Assembly (NCBI RefSeq): GCF_001005085.2
Contig: NZ_LBMU02000077.1
Coordinates: forward strand, 1-64,000
Direction of reading: 5' to 3'
DNA from: Streptomyces humi
Lineage (GTDB): Bacteria; Actinomycetota; Actinomycetes; Streptomycetales; Streptomycetaceae
Length of the DNA: 64,000 bases
Part shown: one piece after another, positions 33,817 through 42,481 of the stretch
Numbering within the stretch: position 1 is the stretch's first letter
Layout: each line of letters begins with the position of its first letter
Notes under the pieces: generated by a model
The model's input: the letters and a program-made list of their open reading frames with translations, nothing else
Database searches by the model: none
What the model was told of the DNA's origin: nothing
Made by a program: the position numbers and the translations under genes

Positions 33817-34797
33817 ATGAGTGAACCCCCAGGCGCCACCCTCGCCCCCGAGGCGCCGTCCGCCGCCGACGAACCGTCAAAACCCCTCGCCGCCCAGCGC
33901 GTTCTGCCGCTGCGCAGGCCCGGACGCTGGATGGCCACCGCCGCCGTCCTGGTCCTGGTCGCCCAGTTCGCGCACGGACTGGTGACCAACCCCTTCTACC
34001 AGTGGGACCGCTGGGGCTACTGGTTCCTGCGGCCGAGCATCCTCGACGGGCTGGTCATCACCCTCGAAGTAACCGCCTACAGCGCGGTGTTGGGACTCAT
34101 AGGCGGCATCCTGCTCGCGCTGGCCCGGCTCTCGAAGAGCCCGGTGCTGCGCGCGGTCAGCTGGACCTACGTCTGGGCGCTGCGCTCCATACCGCTCATC
34201 GTGGTCCTGCTCTTCCTCTACAACTTCAGTGCCCTGTACAGGACGTTGAGTGTCGGCGTCCCCTTCGGGCCGGCCTTCTTCTCCTTCGACGAGTCGAAGC
34301 TCGCCACCGACATGGTGATCGCCGTCGTCGGCCTCAGCCTCAACGAGGCGGCCTACGCGGCCGAGGTGGTCCGCGGCGGCATCCTCTCCGTGGACCAGGG
34401 CCAGCACGAGGCGGCCGCCGCACTCGGACTGCCCAAGGGCTACCAGTTCCGCAGGATCGTCTTCCCGCAGGCGCTCCGGTCGATCATCCCGAACTACGTC
34501 AACCAGCTCATCGGTCTCGTCAAGAGCACCTCGCTGGTCTTCTACGTGTCGCTGCTCGACCTCTTCGGCACCGCGCAGAGCATGGGCTCCACCTACCCCG
34601 GCGACATCGTGCCGCTGCTGCTGGTGGTCACCGTCTGGTACCTGATCCTCACCAGCGTCGTCTCCGTGATCCAGTTCTACGTCGAGCGGTACTACGCCCG
34701 GGGCGCCACCCGCTCGTTGCCGCCGACCCCCTGGCAGAGACTGCGGGCCGGCCTCACCGACCTGCGCGCCCGCGTCCGCCGGGAGGCCGCCGTATGA
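33817..34797 (+). CDS. Amino-acid ABC transporter permease
   Basis: A 326-residue HisM/ArtQ-type permease. After a Pro-rich cytoplasmic tail there are about six TM segments. The family signature for contact with the ATPase is EAAAALGLPKGYQFRRIVFP, and the start of the transmembrane core is LDGLVITLEVTAYSAVLGL. The start is taken as the ATG at 33817 (MSEPPGAT, GGAG ahead); an ATG at 33745 is possible. It overlaps the ATPase gene by 4 bp (ATGA). With the binding protein downstream it forms a complete importer, probably for cystine or another sulfur amino acid, given the SAM riboswitch and Cys leader upstream. Confidence 0.9.
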   Translation: MSEPPGATLAPEAPSAADEPSKPLAAQRVLPLRRPGRWMATAAVLVLVAQFAHGLVTNPFYQWDRWGYWFLRPSILDGLVITLEVTAYSAVLGLIGGILLALARLSKSPVLRAVSWTYVWALRSIPLIVVLLFLYNFSALYRTLSVGVPFGPAFFSFDESKLATDMVIAVVGLSLNEAAYAAEVVRGGILSVDQGQHEAAAALGLPKGYQFRRIVFPQALRSIIPNYVNQLIGLVKSTSLVFYVSLLDLFGTAQSMGSTYPGDIVPLLLVVTVWYLILTSVVSVIQFYVERYYARGATRSLPPTPWQRLRAGLTDLRARVRREAAV

Positions 34798-35582
34798 GCA
34801 TCACCGACACCCTGGAGACGGCCCCCGCCGCCCTGGAGATCCACGACGTCCACAAGTGGTACGGCGCCCACCGCGTCCTCGACGGCGTCGACCTGACCAT
34901 CCGGCCCGGCGAGGTCACCGTCATCCTCGGCCCGTCCGGCTCCGGCAAGTCCACGCTCCTCAGGGTCATCAACCACCTGGAGAAGCCCGAGATCGGCTAC
35001 GTCAGCGTCAACGACGAACTGATCGGCGTGAAGCGCCAGGGCGAGAGGCTCAAGGAGCTGAGCGAGCGCGCCATCCTGGCCCAGCGCGGCCGGATCGGCT
35101 TCGTCTTCCAGAACTTCAACCTCTTCCCGCACCTGACCGTGCTGGACAACGTGGCCGCCGCCCCCGTCGCCACCGGGAAGCTGACCAAGCCCGAAGCCCA
35201 GGCACTGGCCAAGGAACTCCTCGAACGCGTCGGCCTCGGCGAACGCGTCGGCGCCTACCCGCGGCAGCTGTCCGGCGGCCAGCAGCAGCGCGTCGCCATC
35301 GCCCGCGCCCTCGCCCTGCGCCCCGGCGTCATCCTCTTCGACGAGCCCACCTCCGCCCTCGACCCCGAACTCGTCGGGGAAGTCCTCTCCGTCATCAAGG
35401 ACCTGGCCACCAGCGGCACCACGCTCGTCATCGTCACCCACGAGATCGGCTTCGCCCGCGAGATCGCCGACCGGGTCGTCTTCATCGACGAAGGCAGGAT
35501 CGTCGAGCAGGGCCCGCCCTCCGAGGTCCTCGACAAGCCGCGGCACGAGCGCACCAGGGACTTCCTCAGCAAGGTCCTCTGA
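34794..35582 (+). CDS. Amino-acid ABC transporter ATPase
   Basis: A 262-residue polar amino-acid type ATPase (GlnQ/HisP-like). Walker A is GPSGSGKST, the Q-loop FVFQNFNLFPH, the signature LSGGQQQRVAIARAL, Walker B VILFDEPTSALDPE, and the H-loop TLVIVTHE. The ATG at 34794 overlaps the permease stop. A slightly longer segment between Walker A and the Q-loop (GVKRQGERLKELSERAI) is seen in some family members. It energises import with the adjacent permease and binding protein. Confidence 0.92.
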   Translation: MSITDTLETAPAALEIHDVHKWYGAHRVLDGVDLTIRPGEVTVILGPSGSGKSTLLRVINHLEKPEIGYVSVNDELIGVKRQGERLKELSERAILAQRGRIGFVFQNFNLFPHLTVLDNVAAAPVATGKLTKPEAQALAKELLERVGLGERVGAYPRQLSGGQQQRVAIARALALRPGVILFDEPTSALDPELVGEVLSVIKDLATSGTTLVIVTHEIGFAREIADRVVFIDEGRIVEQGPPSEVLDKPRHERTRDFLSKVL

Positions 35583-35647
35583 ACCGCCGCACCCCAGACC
35601 TCCCCCCACGCCCTCACCCTCATCACCGGCACCGACAAGGAACGGCC

Positions 35648-36673
35648 ATGTCTACCCACTTCACCCGACGCAGCCTGATCAGAGGCATCACCGCGGCCAC
35701 CGCCGTCGCCTCCCTCGCCACCGGGCTCGCCGCCTGCGGGGGCGACAGCGACGCGGCCACCACCACCGACAGCGCCAAGTCCGGGGAGGTCGTCGTCGGA
35801 CGGGTCTCCAACGGCGCGGCCACCCAGACCGCCGTCAAGGTCTCCGAGGTCAAGTCCATCAGCGCGGAACTGCCCGCCGCCGTCCGCAAGAGCGGCAAGC
35901 TGGTGATCGGCGAGGGCGCCCTGCCCGCCGGGTTCCCGCCGCTGGCGTACGTCGGCAGCGACCAGAAGACCCTCACCGGCTCCGAACCCGACCTCGGCCG
36001 CCTGGTCGCCGCGGTCCTCGGACTCCAGCCGGAGATCAAGAACTTCACCTGGGAGAACATGTTCGTCGGCATCGACAGCGGCAAGGTCGACGTGGCCCTC
36101 TCCAACATCACCGACACCGAGGAACGCAAGAAGAAGTACGAGTTCGCCTCCTACCGGCAGGACAACCTCGCCTTCATCGTGCCGAAGAAGAGCACCTGGA
36201 ACTTCGACGGCAACTACGAGAACCTCGCCGGCAAGACGGTCGCCGTCGGCTCCGGCACCAACCAGGAGAAGATCCTCCTGGAGTGGCAGTCGAAGCTCGC
36301 CAAGGAGGGCAAGAAGCTCACCGTCAAGTACTTCCAGGACAGCACCAGCACCTTCCTGGCCCTGAACAGCGGGAAGATCGACGCCTCGTTCGGCCCCAAC
36401 CCCGGCTTCGCCTACCACAACAAGCAGACGGCGAACACGCCCAACGCCACCCGCACCGCGGGCACCTACTCCGGCGCCGGCGCCAGCCTCCAAGGCCTGA
36501 TCGCGGCCACCGCCAAGAAGGACAGCGGCCTCGCCAAGCCCCTCGCGGACGCGATCAACTACCTGATCGAGCATGGTCAGTACGCCCAGTGGCTCAAGGC
36601 CTACAACCTCTCCGACGAGGCCGTCGCCAAGTCCGAGGTCAACCCGCCCGGACTGCCGCTCGACAACTCGTGA
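35648..36673 (+). CDS. Amino-acid ABC transporter substrate-binding lipoprotein
   Basis: A 341-residue extracellular solute-binding protein of family 3. The N-terminus has twin-Arg-like FTRRSLIRG and a lipobox GLAACGG (Cys at about 29). The ligand domain has typical segments: FPPLAYVGSDQKTLTGSEPD, IDSGKVDVALSNITDTEERK and LAGKTVAVGSGTNQ. It is the third gene of the transporter operon, 65 bp after the ATPase. The ligand is inferred to be a sulfur amino acid from the upstream riboswitch; the sequence alone does not fix it. Confidence 0.88.
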   Translation: MSTHFTRRSLIRGITAATAVASLATGLAACGGDSDAATTTDSAKSGEVVVGRVSNGAATQTAVKVSEVKSISAELPAAVRKSGKLVIGEGALPAGFPPLAYVGSDQKTLTGSEPDLGRLVAAVLGLQPEIKNFTWENMFVGIDSGKVDVALSNITDTEERKKKYEFASYRQDNLAFIVPKKSTWNFDGNYENLAGKTVAVGSGTNQEKILLEWQSKLAKEGKKLTVKYFQDSTSTFLALNSGKIDASFGPNPGFAYHNKQTANTPNATRTAGTYSGAGASLQGLIAATAKKDSGLAKPLADAINYLIEHGQYAQWLKAYNLSDEAVAKSEVNPPGLPLDNS

Positions 36674-36722
36674 CGCCCCGCACCGGCACGCCCGTCGGCT
36701 TACCAGGAAGGACTTCGCCTCC

Positions 36723-37469
36723 GTGACCGTCCGGACCGACCTCCGCGGAGGCGGAGCCCCCCTCACCCCCGACACCACACCGCTCGACAACGCCGTCTGG
36801 GCCGCCCTCACCGGCCCGCACGCCCACCTCGCGGAGCGGTTCGGCAGGGCCGCCCGCTACCCCGACGACGTCTACGCCTACGCGGCGCTCGCCGACGCCG
36901 CCGACCCGGCCGCCTGGGCCGACCTGCACGCGCTCGTCGGCCCCGGAACGACCGTGAAGATCAAGCCCGTCGAGCAGGCACCGCCCGGCTGGGAGGTGGT
37001 CGGCGGCGGGCGGGGCGTCCAGTTCGTGGACACCGCGCTGCGGGCCGAGCCCGACCCGGAGGCGGTACCGCTCGGACCGGCCGACGTGCCCGAGATGCTC
37101 GACCTGGTCGAGCGCACCCGGCCGGGCCCGTTCCGCACCCGGACCGTCGAGATGGGCGGCTATCTCGGCATCCGGCACCGGGGCAGGCTGATCGCCATGG
37201 CCGGGGAGCGGCTGCGGCTGCCCGGCTGGACCGAGATCAGCGCCGTCTGCACCGACCCGGACCACCGCGGCCGGGGCCTGGCCACCCGTCTGGTCCGCGC
37301 GGTCGCCGCCGGCGTCCGGGAGCGCGGGGAGACACCGTTCCTGCACGCGGCCCCGGACAACGCGACAGCGATCCGGCTCTACGAGTCGATCGGCTTCACC
37401 GAGCGCCTGCGCGGCCGCACCCTGCTGGTGCGCAGCCCGGGAACAACCGCGGACGCCCGGCTGTTGTGA
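36723..37469 (+). CDS. GNAT-family N-acetyltransferase
   Basis: A 248-residue GNAT of the FR47-like group. The acetyl-CoA motif is visible in the C-terminal half: ISAVCTDPDHRGRGLATRLV, followed by PFLHAAPDNATAIRLYESIG and TERLRGRTLL. The N-terminal half is a second GNAT-like or accessory fold. The GTG at 36723 lies 49 bp after the binding protein gene, with AGGAAGGAC before it, so it belongs to the same operon. Such genes sit next to cystine transporters in Bacillus-type sulfur operons, where they may acetylate S-containing amines; this is inference. Confidence 0.8.
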   Translation: MTVRTDLRGGGAPLTPDTTPLDNAVWAALTGPHAHLAERFGRAARYPDDVYAYAALADAADPAAWADLHALVGPGTTVKIKPVEQAPPGWEVVGGGRGVQFVDTALRAEPDPEAVPLGPADVPEMLDLVERTRPGPFRTRTVEMGGYLGIRHRGRLIAMAGERLRLPGWTEISAVCTDPDHRGRGLATRLVRAVAAGVRERGETPFLHAAPDNATAIRLYESIGFTERLRGRTLLVRSPGTTADARLL

Positions 37470-37513
37470 CTCAGGACGAGATGTACGCGAAGCAGGCCGA
37501 GGAGGTGCGGGAC

Positions 37514-37609
37514 ATGACACGTGTGGTCAGTCCCAGCCGCCGTACCGTCCTGCACACCCGGCCGCACATCGACCTGCTGCGCGTGGCCGGCGCGCTCTGT
37601 TGTTCCTGA
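37514..37609 (+). CDS. Cysteine leader peptide ahead of the monooxygenase genes
   Basis: A 31-residue ORF with a strong GGAGGTGCGGGAC ribosome site. It ends HTRPHIDLLRVAGALCCS, a near-perfect match to the leader motif with two consecutive Cys codons before the last Ser. A small hairpin, CGCGCC (37621-37626) with GGCGCG (37636-37641), follows the stop and could be part of an attenuator. It stands 62 bp before the first flavin-dependent monooxygenase. Confidence 0.8.
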   Translation: MTRVVSPSRRTVLHTRPHIDLLRVAGALCCS

Positions 37610-37671
37610 CTTTCCTCCGCCGCGCCCCAGCACCAGGCGCGCCCTCGTACGGACCTCAGGAAGGCACCACT

Positions 37672-38880
37672 GTGTCCTCATCTCCCCATTCCCACCTGCA
37701 CCTCGCCGTCGCCCTCGACGGCACCGGATGGCACCCCGCCTCCTGGCGCGAGCCGGTCGCCCGTCCCCGTGAGCTGCTCACCGCCGGCTACTGGGCCGAC
37801 CAGGTCGCCGAGGCCGAGCGCGGCCTGATCGACTTCGTCACCATCGAGGACGGCCTCGGCCTCCAGTCCTCCCACCACGGCGCGCCGGACGGGCGCACCG
37901 ACCAGGTCCGCGGCCGCCTCGACGCCGTGCTCGTCGCGGCCCGGATCGCACCGCTCAGCCGGCACATCGGCCTGGTGCCGACGGTGATCGCCACCCACAC
38001 CGAGCCGTTCCACATCTCCAAGGCGATCGCCACCCTGGACTACGTCAGCACCGGCCGCGCCGGAGTGCGGGTGCAGATCTCCGCCCGCCCGAACGAGGCG
38101 GACCACTTCGGCCGCCGTACCTTCCCGCCGTTCGACCTGGCGGATCTGGCCTCCCCGGCCGGTCAGGAGCGGCTCGCCGAGCACTTCGACGAGGCCGCCG
38201 ACTACATCGAGGCCCTACGCCGGCTCTGGGACAGCTGGGAGGACGACGCCGAGATCCGGGACGCCGCCACCGGCCGCTTCATCGACCGGGACAAGCTGCA
38301 CTACATCGACTTCGAGGGCGGCAGATTCAGCGTCAAGGGCCCCTCCATCACCCCGCGCCCGCCGCAGGGACAGCCGCTCGTCACCTCCCTCGGCCACCAG
38401 ACGATCCCCTACCGGCTGATCGCCCGGGGGACCGACGTCGGCTATGTCACCCCGCAGGACGCCGCCGAGGCCCGCGCGATCGTCGCCGAGATCCGCGCCG
38501 AGCAGGAGGCCGCCGGCCGGGCCGACGACACCGTGCACGTCTTCGCCGACCTCGTGGTCCTGCTGGACGACGACCAGGCCGCGGCCGAGGCCCGCAAGGA
38601 CCGCCTCGACGCCCTCGACGGGGGCGCATACACCAGCGACGCCCGGATCTTCGCCGGGACGGCCGCGCAACTCGCGGACCTCCTCGAGGAGTTCGCGGCC
38701 GAAGGGCTGACCGGTTTCCGGCTGCGGCCCGCGGTCCTCGGCCACGACCTGCCCCGCATCAGCCGGGACCTGGTCCCCGAACTCCAGCGCCGCGACCGCT
38801 TCCGGACCGCCTACCAGGCAGCCACCCTGCGCGGCCACCTCGGCCTCGCCCGCCCCGCCAACCGCTACGCCGCTGCCTGA
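37672..38880 (+). CDS. LLM-class flavin-dependent monooxygenase
   Basis: A 402-residue luciferase-like monooxygenase. It opens with HLAVALDGTGWHPASWREP and carries FVTIEDGLGLQSS, IGLVPTVIATHTEPFHISKA and DYVSTGRAGVRVQIS, typical of the bacterial luciferase barrel. The GTG at 37672 follows AGGAAGG. It uses FMNH2 and O2, supplied by a separate reductase. It is first in a run of four such enzymes behind a cysteine leader, which suggests release of sulfur from organosulfur compounds such as sulfonates or thioethers. Confidence 0.85.
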   Translation: MSSSPHSHLHLAVALDGTGWHPASWREPVARPRELLTAGYWADQVAEAERGLIDFVTIEDGLGLQSSHHGAPDGRTDQVRGRLDAVLVAARIAPLSRHIGLVPTVIATHTEPFHISKAIATLDYVSTGRAGVRVQISARPNEADHFGRRTFPPFDLADLASPAGQERLAEHFDEAADYIEALRRLWDSWEDDAEIRDAATGRFIDRDKLHYIDFEGGRFSVKGPSITPRPPQGQPLVTSLGHQTIPYRLIARGTDVGYVTPQDAAEARAIVAEIRAEQEAAGRADDTVHVFADLVVLLDDDQAAAEARKDRLDALDGGAYTSDARIFAGTAAQLADLLEEFAAEGLTGFRLRPAVLGHDLPRISRDLVPELQRRDRFRTAYQAATLRGHLGLARPANRYAAA

Positions 38881-38901
38881 GCCGGAAGGACCCGCCCCGT
38901 C

Positions 38902-40275
38902 ATGAGCAAGCCGCTGAAGCAGATCCACCTGGCCGCCCACTTCCCGGGCGTCAACAACACCACCGTGTGGAGCGACCCGGCCGCCGGCAGCCACATCGAG
39001 TTCAGCTCCTTCGCGCACTTCGCGAAGGCCGCCGAACGCGCCAAGTTCGACTTCCTGTTCCTCGCCGAGGGCCTCAGGCTGCGCGAACAGGGCGGCAAGA
39101 TCTACGACCTGGACGTCGTCGGCCGCCCCGACACCTTCACGATCCTCGCCGCCCTCGCCGCCGTCACCGAACACCTCGGCCTGACCGGCACCATCAACTC
39201 CACCTTCAACGAGCCCTACGAGGTGGCCCGCCAGTTCGCCAGCCTCGACCACCTCTCCGGCGGCCGGGCCGCGTGGAACGTCGTCACCTCCTGGGACGCC
39301 TTCACCGGCGAGAACTTCCGGCGCGGCGGCTTCCTGCCGCAGGAGGAGCGCTACTCCCGCGCCAAGGAGTTCCTCGCCACCGCGAACGAGCTCTTCGACT
39401 CCTGGCACGGCGACGAGATCCTCGCCGACCAGGCCACCGGCACCTTCCTCAGCGACGCCAAGGCCGGCTCCTTCGTCCACCAGGGCCCGCAGTTCGACAT
39501 CCACGGCCAGTTCAACGTGCCGCGCTCCCCGCAGGGCCGCCCGGTGGTCTTCCAGGCCGGCGAGTCCGACGAGGGCCGCGAGTTCGCCGCCTCCGCCGCC
39601 GACGCGATCTTCAGCCGGTACGCCACCCTCGAAGCCGGGCAGGCCTTCTACACCGACGTCAAGTCCCGCCTCGCCAAGTACGGCCGGCACCCCGGCGACC
39701 TGCTGATCCTGCCCGCCGCCAGCTTCGTCATAGGCGACACCGACGAGGAGGCGGAGGAGATCGCCCACCAGGTGCGCCGCCAGCAGGTCAGCGGGGCGAC
39801 GGCCCTCAAGCACCTGGAGTTCGTCTGGAACCGGGACCTGTCGTCGTACGACCCGGAGGGGCCGCTGCCGGAGGTCGACCCGCTGGTGAGCGAGGAGCAC
39901 ATCTCGCGGGGCCGCGCGCAGGTCCGGATGTACCGCGACCCGGTCGCCGTCGCCCGTGAGTGGCGAGAGCTGGCCGAGGCCAACAAGTGGTCCATCCGCG
40001 ACCTCGTGATCAACACCGGCAACCGGCAGTCCTTCGTCGGCTCCCCGGCCACGGTCGCCCGGACCATCAACGAGTTCGTGCAGGCGGACGTCTCCGACGG
40101 CTTCATCCTGGTCCCGCACATCACCCCGGGCGGCCTGGACGTCTTCGCCGACACGGTCGTCCCGCTCCTCCAGGAACAGGGCGTGTACCGCACCGAGTAC
40201 GAGGGCACCACCCTGCGCGACCACCTCGGTCTCGCCCACCCCGACCAGCGGCGCGCCGAGCGGGCCGCGTCGTGA
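38902..40275 (+). CDS. NtaA/SnaA/DszA-family FMN-dependent monooxygenase
   Basis: A 457-residue member of the NtaA/SnaA/SoxA/DszA family. Signature segments are KQIHLAAHFPGVNNTTVW, DFLFLAEGLRL, LSGGRAAWNVVTSWDAFTGENF and GRPVVFQAGESDEGREFA. The ATG at 38902 follows a CCGGAAGGA ribosome site. Such enzymes act on bulky amines, sulfones or sulfonates using reduced FMN. It overlaps the next gene by 4 bp (GTGA). The sulfur role is inferred from the leader ORF and neighbours. Confidence 0.88.
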   Translation: MSKPLKQIHLAAHFPGVNNTTVWSDPAAGSHIEFSSFAHFAKAAERAKFDFLFLAEGLRLREQGGKIYDLDVVGRPDTFTILAALAAVTEHLGLTGTINSTFNEPYEVARQFASLDHLSGGRAAWNVVTSWDAFTGENFRRGGFLPQEERYSRAKEFLATANELFDSWHGDEILADQATGTFLSDAKAGSFVHQGPQFDIHGQFNVPRSPQGRPVVFQAGESDEGREFAASAADAIFSRYATLEAGQAFYTDVKSRLAKYGRHPGDLLILPAASFVIGDTDEEAEEIAHQVRRQQVSGATALKHLEFVWNRDLSSYDPEGPLPEVDPLVSEEHISRGRAQVRMYRDPVAVAREWRELAEANKWSIRDLVINTGNRQSFVGSPATVARTINEFVQADVSDGFILVPHITPGGLDVFADTVVPLLQEQGVYRTEYEGTTLRDHLGLAHPDQRRAERAAS

Positions 40276-41354
40276 AGTTCCTCGCGATCACCCTGATCGT
40301 GCACCGCCCGGACCCGGTCACCGGCATCCTGAAGCCGACCCACGACCGGTTCCGGGAAGTGCTGGACAACGCCGTGCTCGCCGAGGAACTCGGCTTCGAC
40401 GGGTTCGGGGTGGGGGAGCGGCACGAGCGGCCGTTCATCTCCTCCTCGCCGACGGTCGTGCTCAGCCATGTCGCCGCGCTCACCCGCCGGATCCGGCTCT
40501 TCACGGCCGTCACCACGCTCAGCCTGCTCGACCCGGTCCGGGCCTACGAGGACTACGCCACCCTCGACCACCTCTCCGAGGGCCGCCTGGACCTGATCAT
40601 CGGCAAGGGCAACGGCGCAGCCCAGCGCGAGCTGTTCCACGTCACCCCCGAGGACCAGTGGGACCGCAACGCCGAGAGCTACGAGGTGTTCCGGCGGCTC
40701 TGGCGCGAGGACAGGGTGACGGCCCGGACCCGGTTCCGGCCGGAGCTGACCGACGCCGAGGTCTGGCCGCGCCCGTACCAGCGGCCGGTGCGGGTCTGGC
40801 ACGGCAGCGCGACCAGCAGGGAGTCCGTGGACCTCGCCGCCCGCTACGGCGACCCGCTGTTCTCCGCCAACGTCACCAACCCCATCGAGCCGTATGCCGA
40901 GCTGATCCGGTACTACCGCGAACGCTGGGAGCACCACGGCCACGACCCGGCGGACATCGCCGTCGGCGCGGGCAGCGCCGGCCTGTACGTGGCGCCCACC
41001 TCCCAGCAGGCGGTGGAGGTGTACCGGCCCCTGTTCGAGAGCAACCTCGCGTTCCAGAAGAAGGCCGGGCTGCCCGTGGTCTTCGAGACCGTGGAGGACT
41101 TCGTCGACCGCAGCTCGGCCCTGATCGGCAGCCCCCAGCAGGTGATCGACAAGGTCCACCGCTACCACGAGCAGTTCGGGCACACCGTCCTGCACCTGCA
41201 CGCCGACGCGAGCGGACTGACGGACACCCGGCACCGGGACTCGCTGGAGCTGTTCCAGTCGGCGGTGGCACCCGTGCTCCGCAGGGACATCCCCGACCCC
41301 CCGTTCGACTGGGCGCCGGTACGGCCGGCCACCGAGGAGCCCGCGCATGTCTGA
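40272..41354 (+). CDS. LLM-class flavin-dependent oxidoreductase
   Basis: A 360-residue luciferase-like protein. Motifs include FDGFGVGERHERPFISSSP, DPVRAYEDYATLDHLSEGRL and LIIGKGNGAAQRELF. The C-terminal region (SPQQVIDKVHRYHEQFGHTV) is the usual substrate-channel end. The GTG at 40272 overlaps the preceding stop, so translation is coupled. It probably shares a flavin reductase and pathway with its neighbours; the substrate is unknown. Confidence 0.85.
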   Translation: MKFLAITLIVHRPDPVTGILKPTHDRFREVLDNAVLAEELGFDGFGVGERHERPFISSSPTVVLSHVAALTRRIRLFTAVTTLSLLDPVRAYEDYATLDHLSEGRLDLIIGKGNGAAQRELFHVTPEDQWDRNAESYEVFRRLWREDRVTARTRFRPELTDAEVWPRPYQRPVRVWHGSATSRESVDLAARYGDPLFSANVTNPIEPYAELIRYYRERWEHHGHDPADIAVGAGSAGLYVAPTSQQAVEVYRPLFESNLAFQKKAGLPVVFETVEDFVDRSSALIGSPQQVIDKVHRYHEQFGHTVLHLHADASGLTDTRHRDSLELFQSAVAPVLRRDIPDPPFDWAPVRPATEEPAHV

Positions 41355-42474
41355 CACCCCCCTCGGCATCCTCGACCTGGTGCCGATACCGAGCGGCGCC
41401 ACCGCCGCCGACGCCCTCCGCAACTCCATCGAACTCGCCCGGCGCGCCGAGGAGTTCGGCTACTCCAGGTACTGGTTCGCCGAGCACCACCTCAACCCGG
41501 GCGTCGCCGGCACGTCCCCCGCGGTCGTCCTCGCGCTGACCGCCGCCGCGACCTCCACCATCCGGCTGGGCTCCGGCGCCGTACAGCTGGGCCACCGCAC
41601 CGCGCTGTCCACGGTCGAGGAGTTCGGCCTGGTCGACGCCCTGCACCCGGGCCGCCTCGACCTGGGCCTCGGCCGCTCCGGCGGCCGCCCGCCCGCGGCG
41701 CAGGCGGCCCCGTCGGCGACGGCGACCCCCGTGGTCGACGGCCGGGCCCCGAACGGACTGCTGATCCCGCCCCGCTTCTCCTTCGCGCACCTGCTCGGCT
41801 CCCCGCGCGTCGCGCTCCAGCGCAAGCTGCTCCTGCTCCCGAACGCCGAGTCCCAGGAGTACGCCGAGCAGGTCGACGACGTCCTCGCGCTGCTCGCCGG
41901 CACCTACCGCACCGCGGACGGCCTGGAGGCCCATGTCGTGCCCGGGGAGGGGGCCGGCATCAAGGTGTGGATCCTCGGCAGCAGCGGCGGCGAGAGCGCC
42001 GAGGTCGCCGGCGCCCGGGGGCTGCCCTTCGCCGCCAACTACCACGTCAGCCCGGCCACGGTGCTGGAGGCGGTGGACGGCTACCGGTCCTTCTTCCAGC
42101 CCTCCGACCACCTCGACAAGCCGTACGTCAGCGTCTCCGCCGACGTCGTGGTCGCCGAGGACGACAGCACCGCGCGCGAACTCGCCACCGGGTACGGCAC
42201 CTGGGTCCGCAGCATCCGTACGGCCGAGGGCGCCATCCCCTTCCCCACCCCGGAGGAGGCCCGGGCCCACGTCTGGACGGACGAGGACCGCGCGCTGGTC
42301 CAGGACCGCCTCGACACCCAGTTCGTCGGCAGCCCGCAGCGGGTCGCCGACCTGCTGGAGCAGCTGCGGGAGGCCACCGGGGCCGACGAACTGCTCATCA
42401 CGACGATCACCCACGGCCAACGGGACCGCGTCCGTTCGTACGAACTCCTCGCGGCGGAATGGGCCCGACGCTGA
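41347..42474 (+). CDS. LLM-class flavin-dependent oxidoreductase (MsnO8-like)
   Basis: A 375-residue luciferase-like oxidoreductase. It begins LGILDLVPIPSGATAADALR and includes YSRYWFAEHHLNPGVAGTSP, SGAVQLGHRTALSTVEEFGL and RLDLGLGRSGGRP, like the MsnO8 subgroup. The tail FVGSPQRVADLLEQL is standard. It starts 8 bp inside the previous gene, so the four monooxygenases form one operon. It is convergent with the kinase gene, whose end lies 7 bp away. Confidence 0.85.
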   Translation: MSDTPLGILDLVPIPSGATAADALRNSIELARRAEEFGYSRYWFAEHHLNPGVAGTSPAVVLALTAAATSTIRLGSGAVQLGHRTALSTVEEFGLVDALHPGRLDLGLGRSGGRPPAAQAAPSATATPVVDGRAPNGLLIPPRFSFAHLLGSPRVALQRKLLLLPNAESQEYAEQVDDVLALLAGTYRTADGLEAHVVPGEGAGIKVWILGSSGGESAEVAGARGLPFAANYHVSPATVLEAVDGYRSFFQPSDHLDKPYVSVSADVVVAEDDSTARELATGYGTWVRSIRTAEGAIPFPTPEEARAHVWTDEDRALVQDRLDTQFVGSPQRVADLLEQLREATGADELLITTITHGQRDRVRSYELLAAEWARR

Positions 42475-42481
42475 CCTCCGG

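Noticed and set aside
38215..40239. 674-codon minus-strand ORF opposite the monooxygenase genes
   Set aside because: Its sequence is Gly/Val/Asp-rich antisense of two well-supported enzymes.
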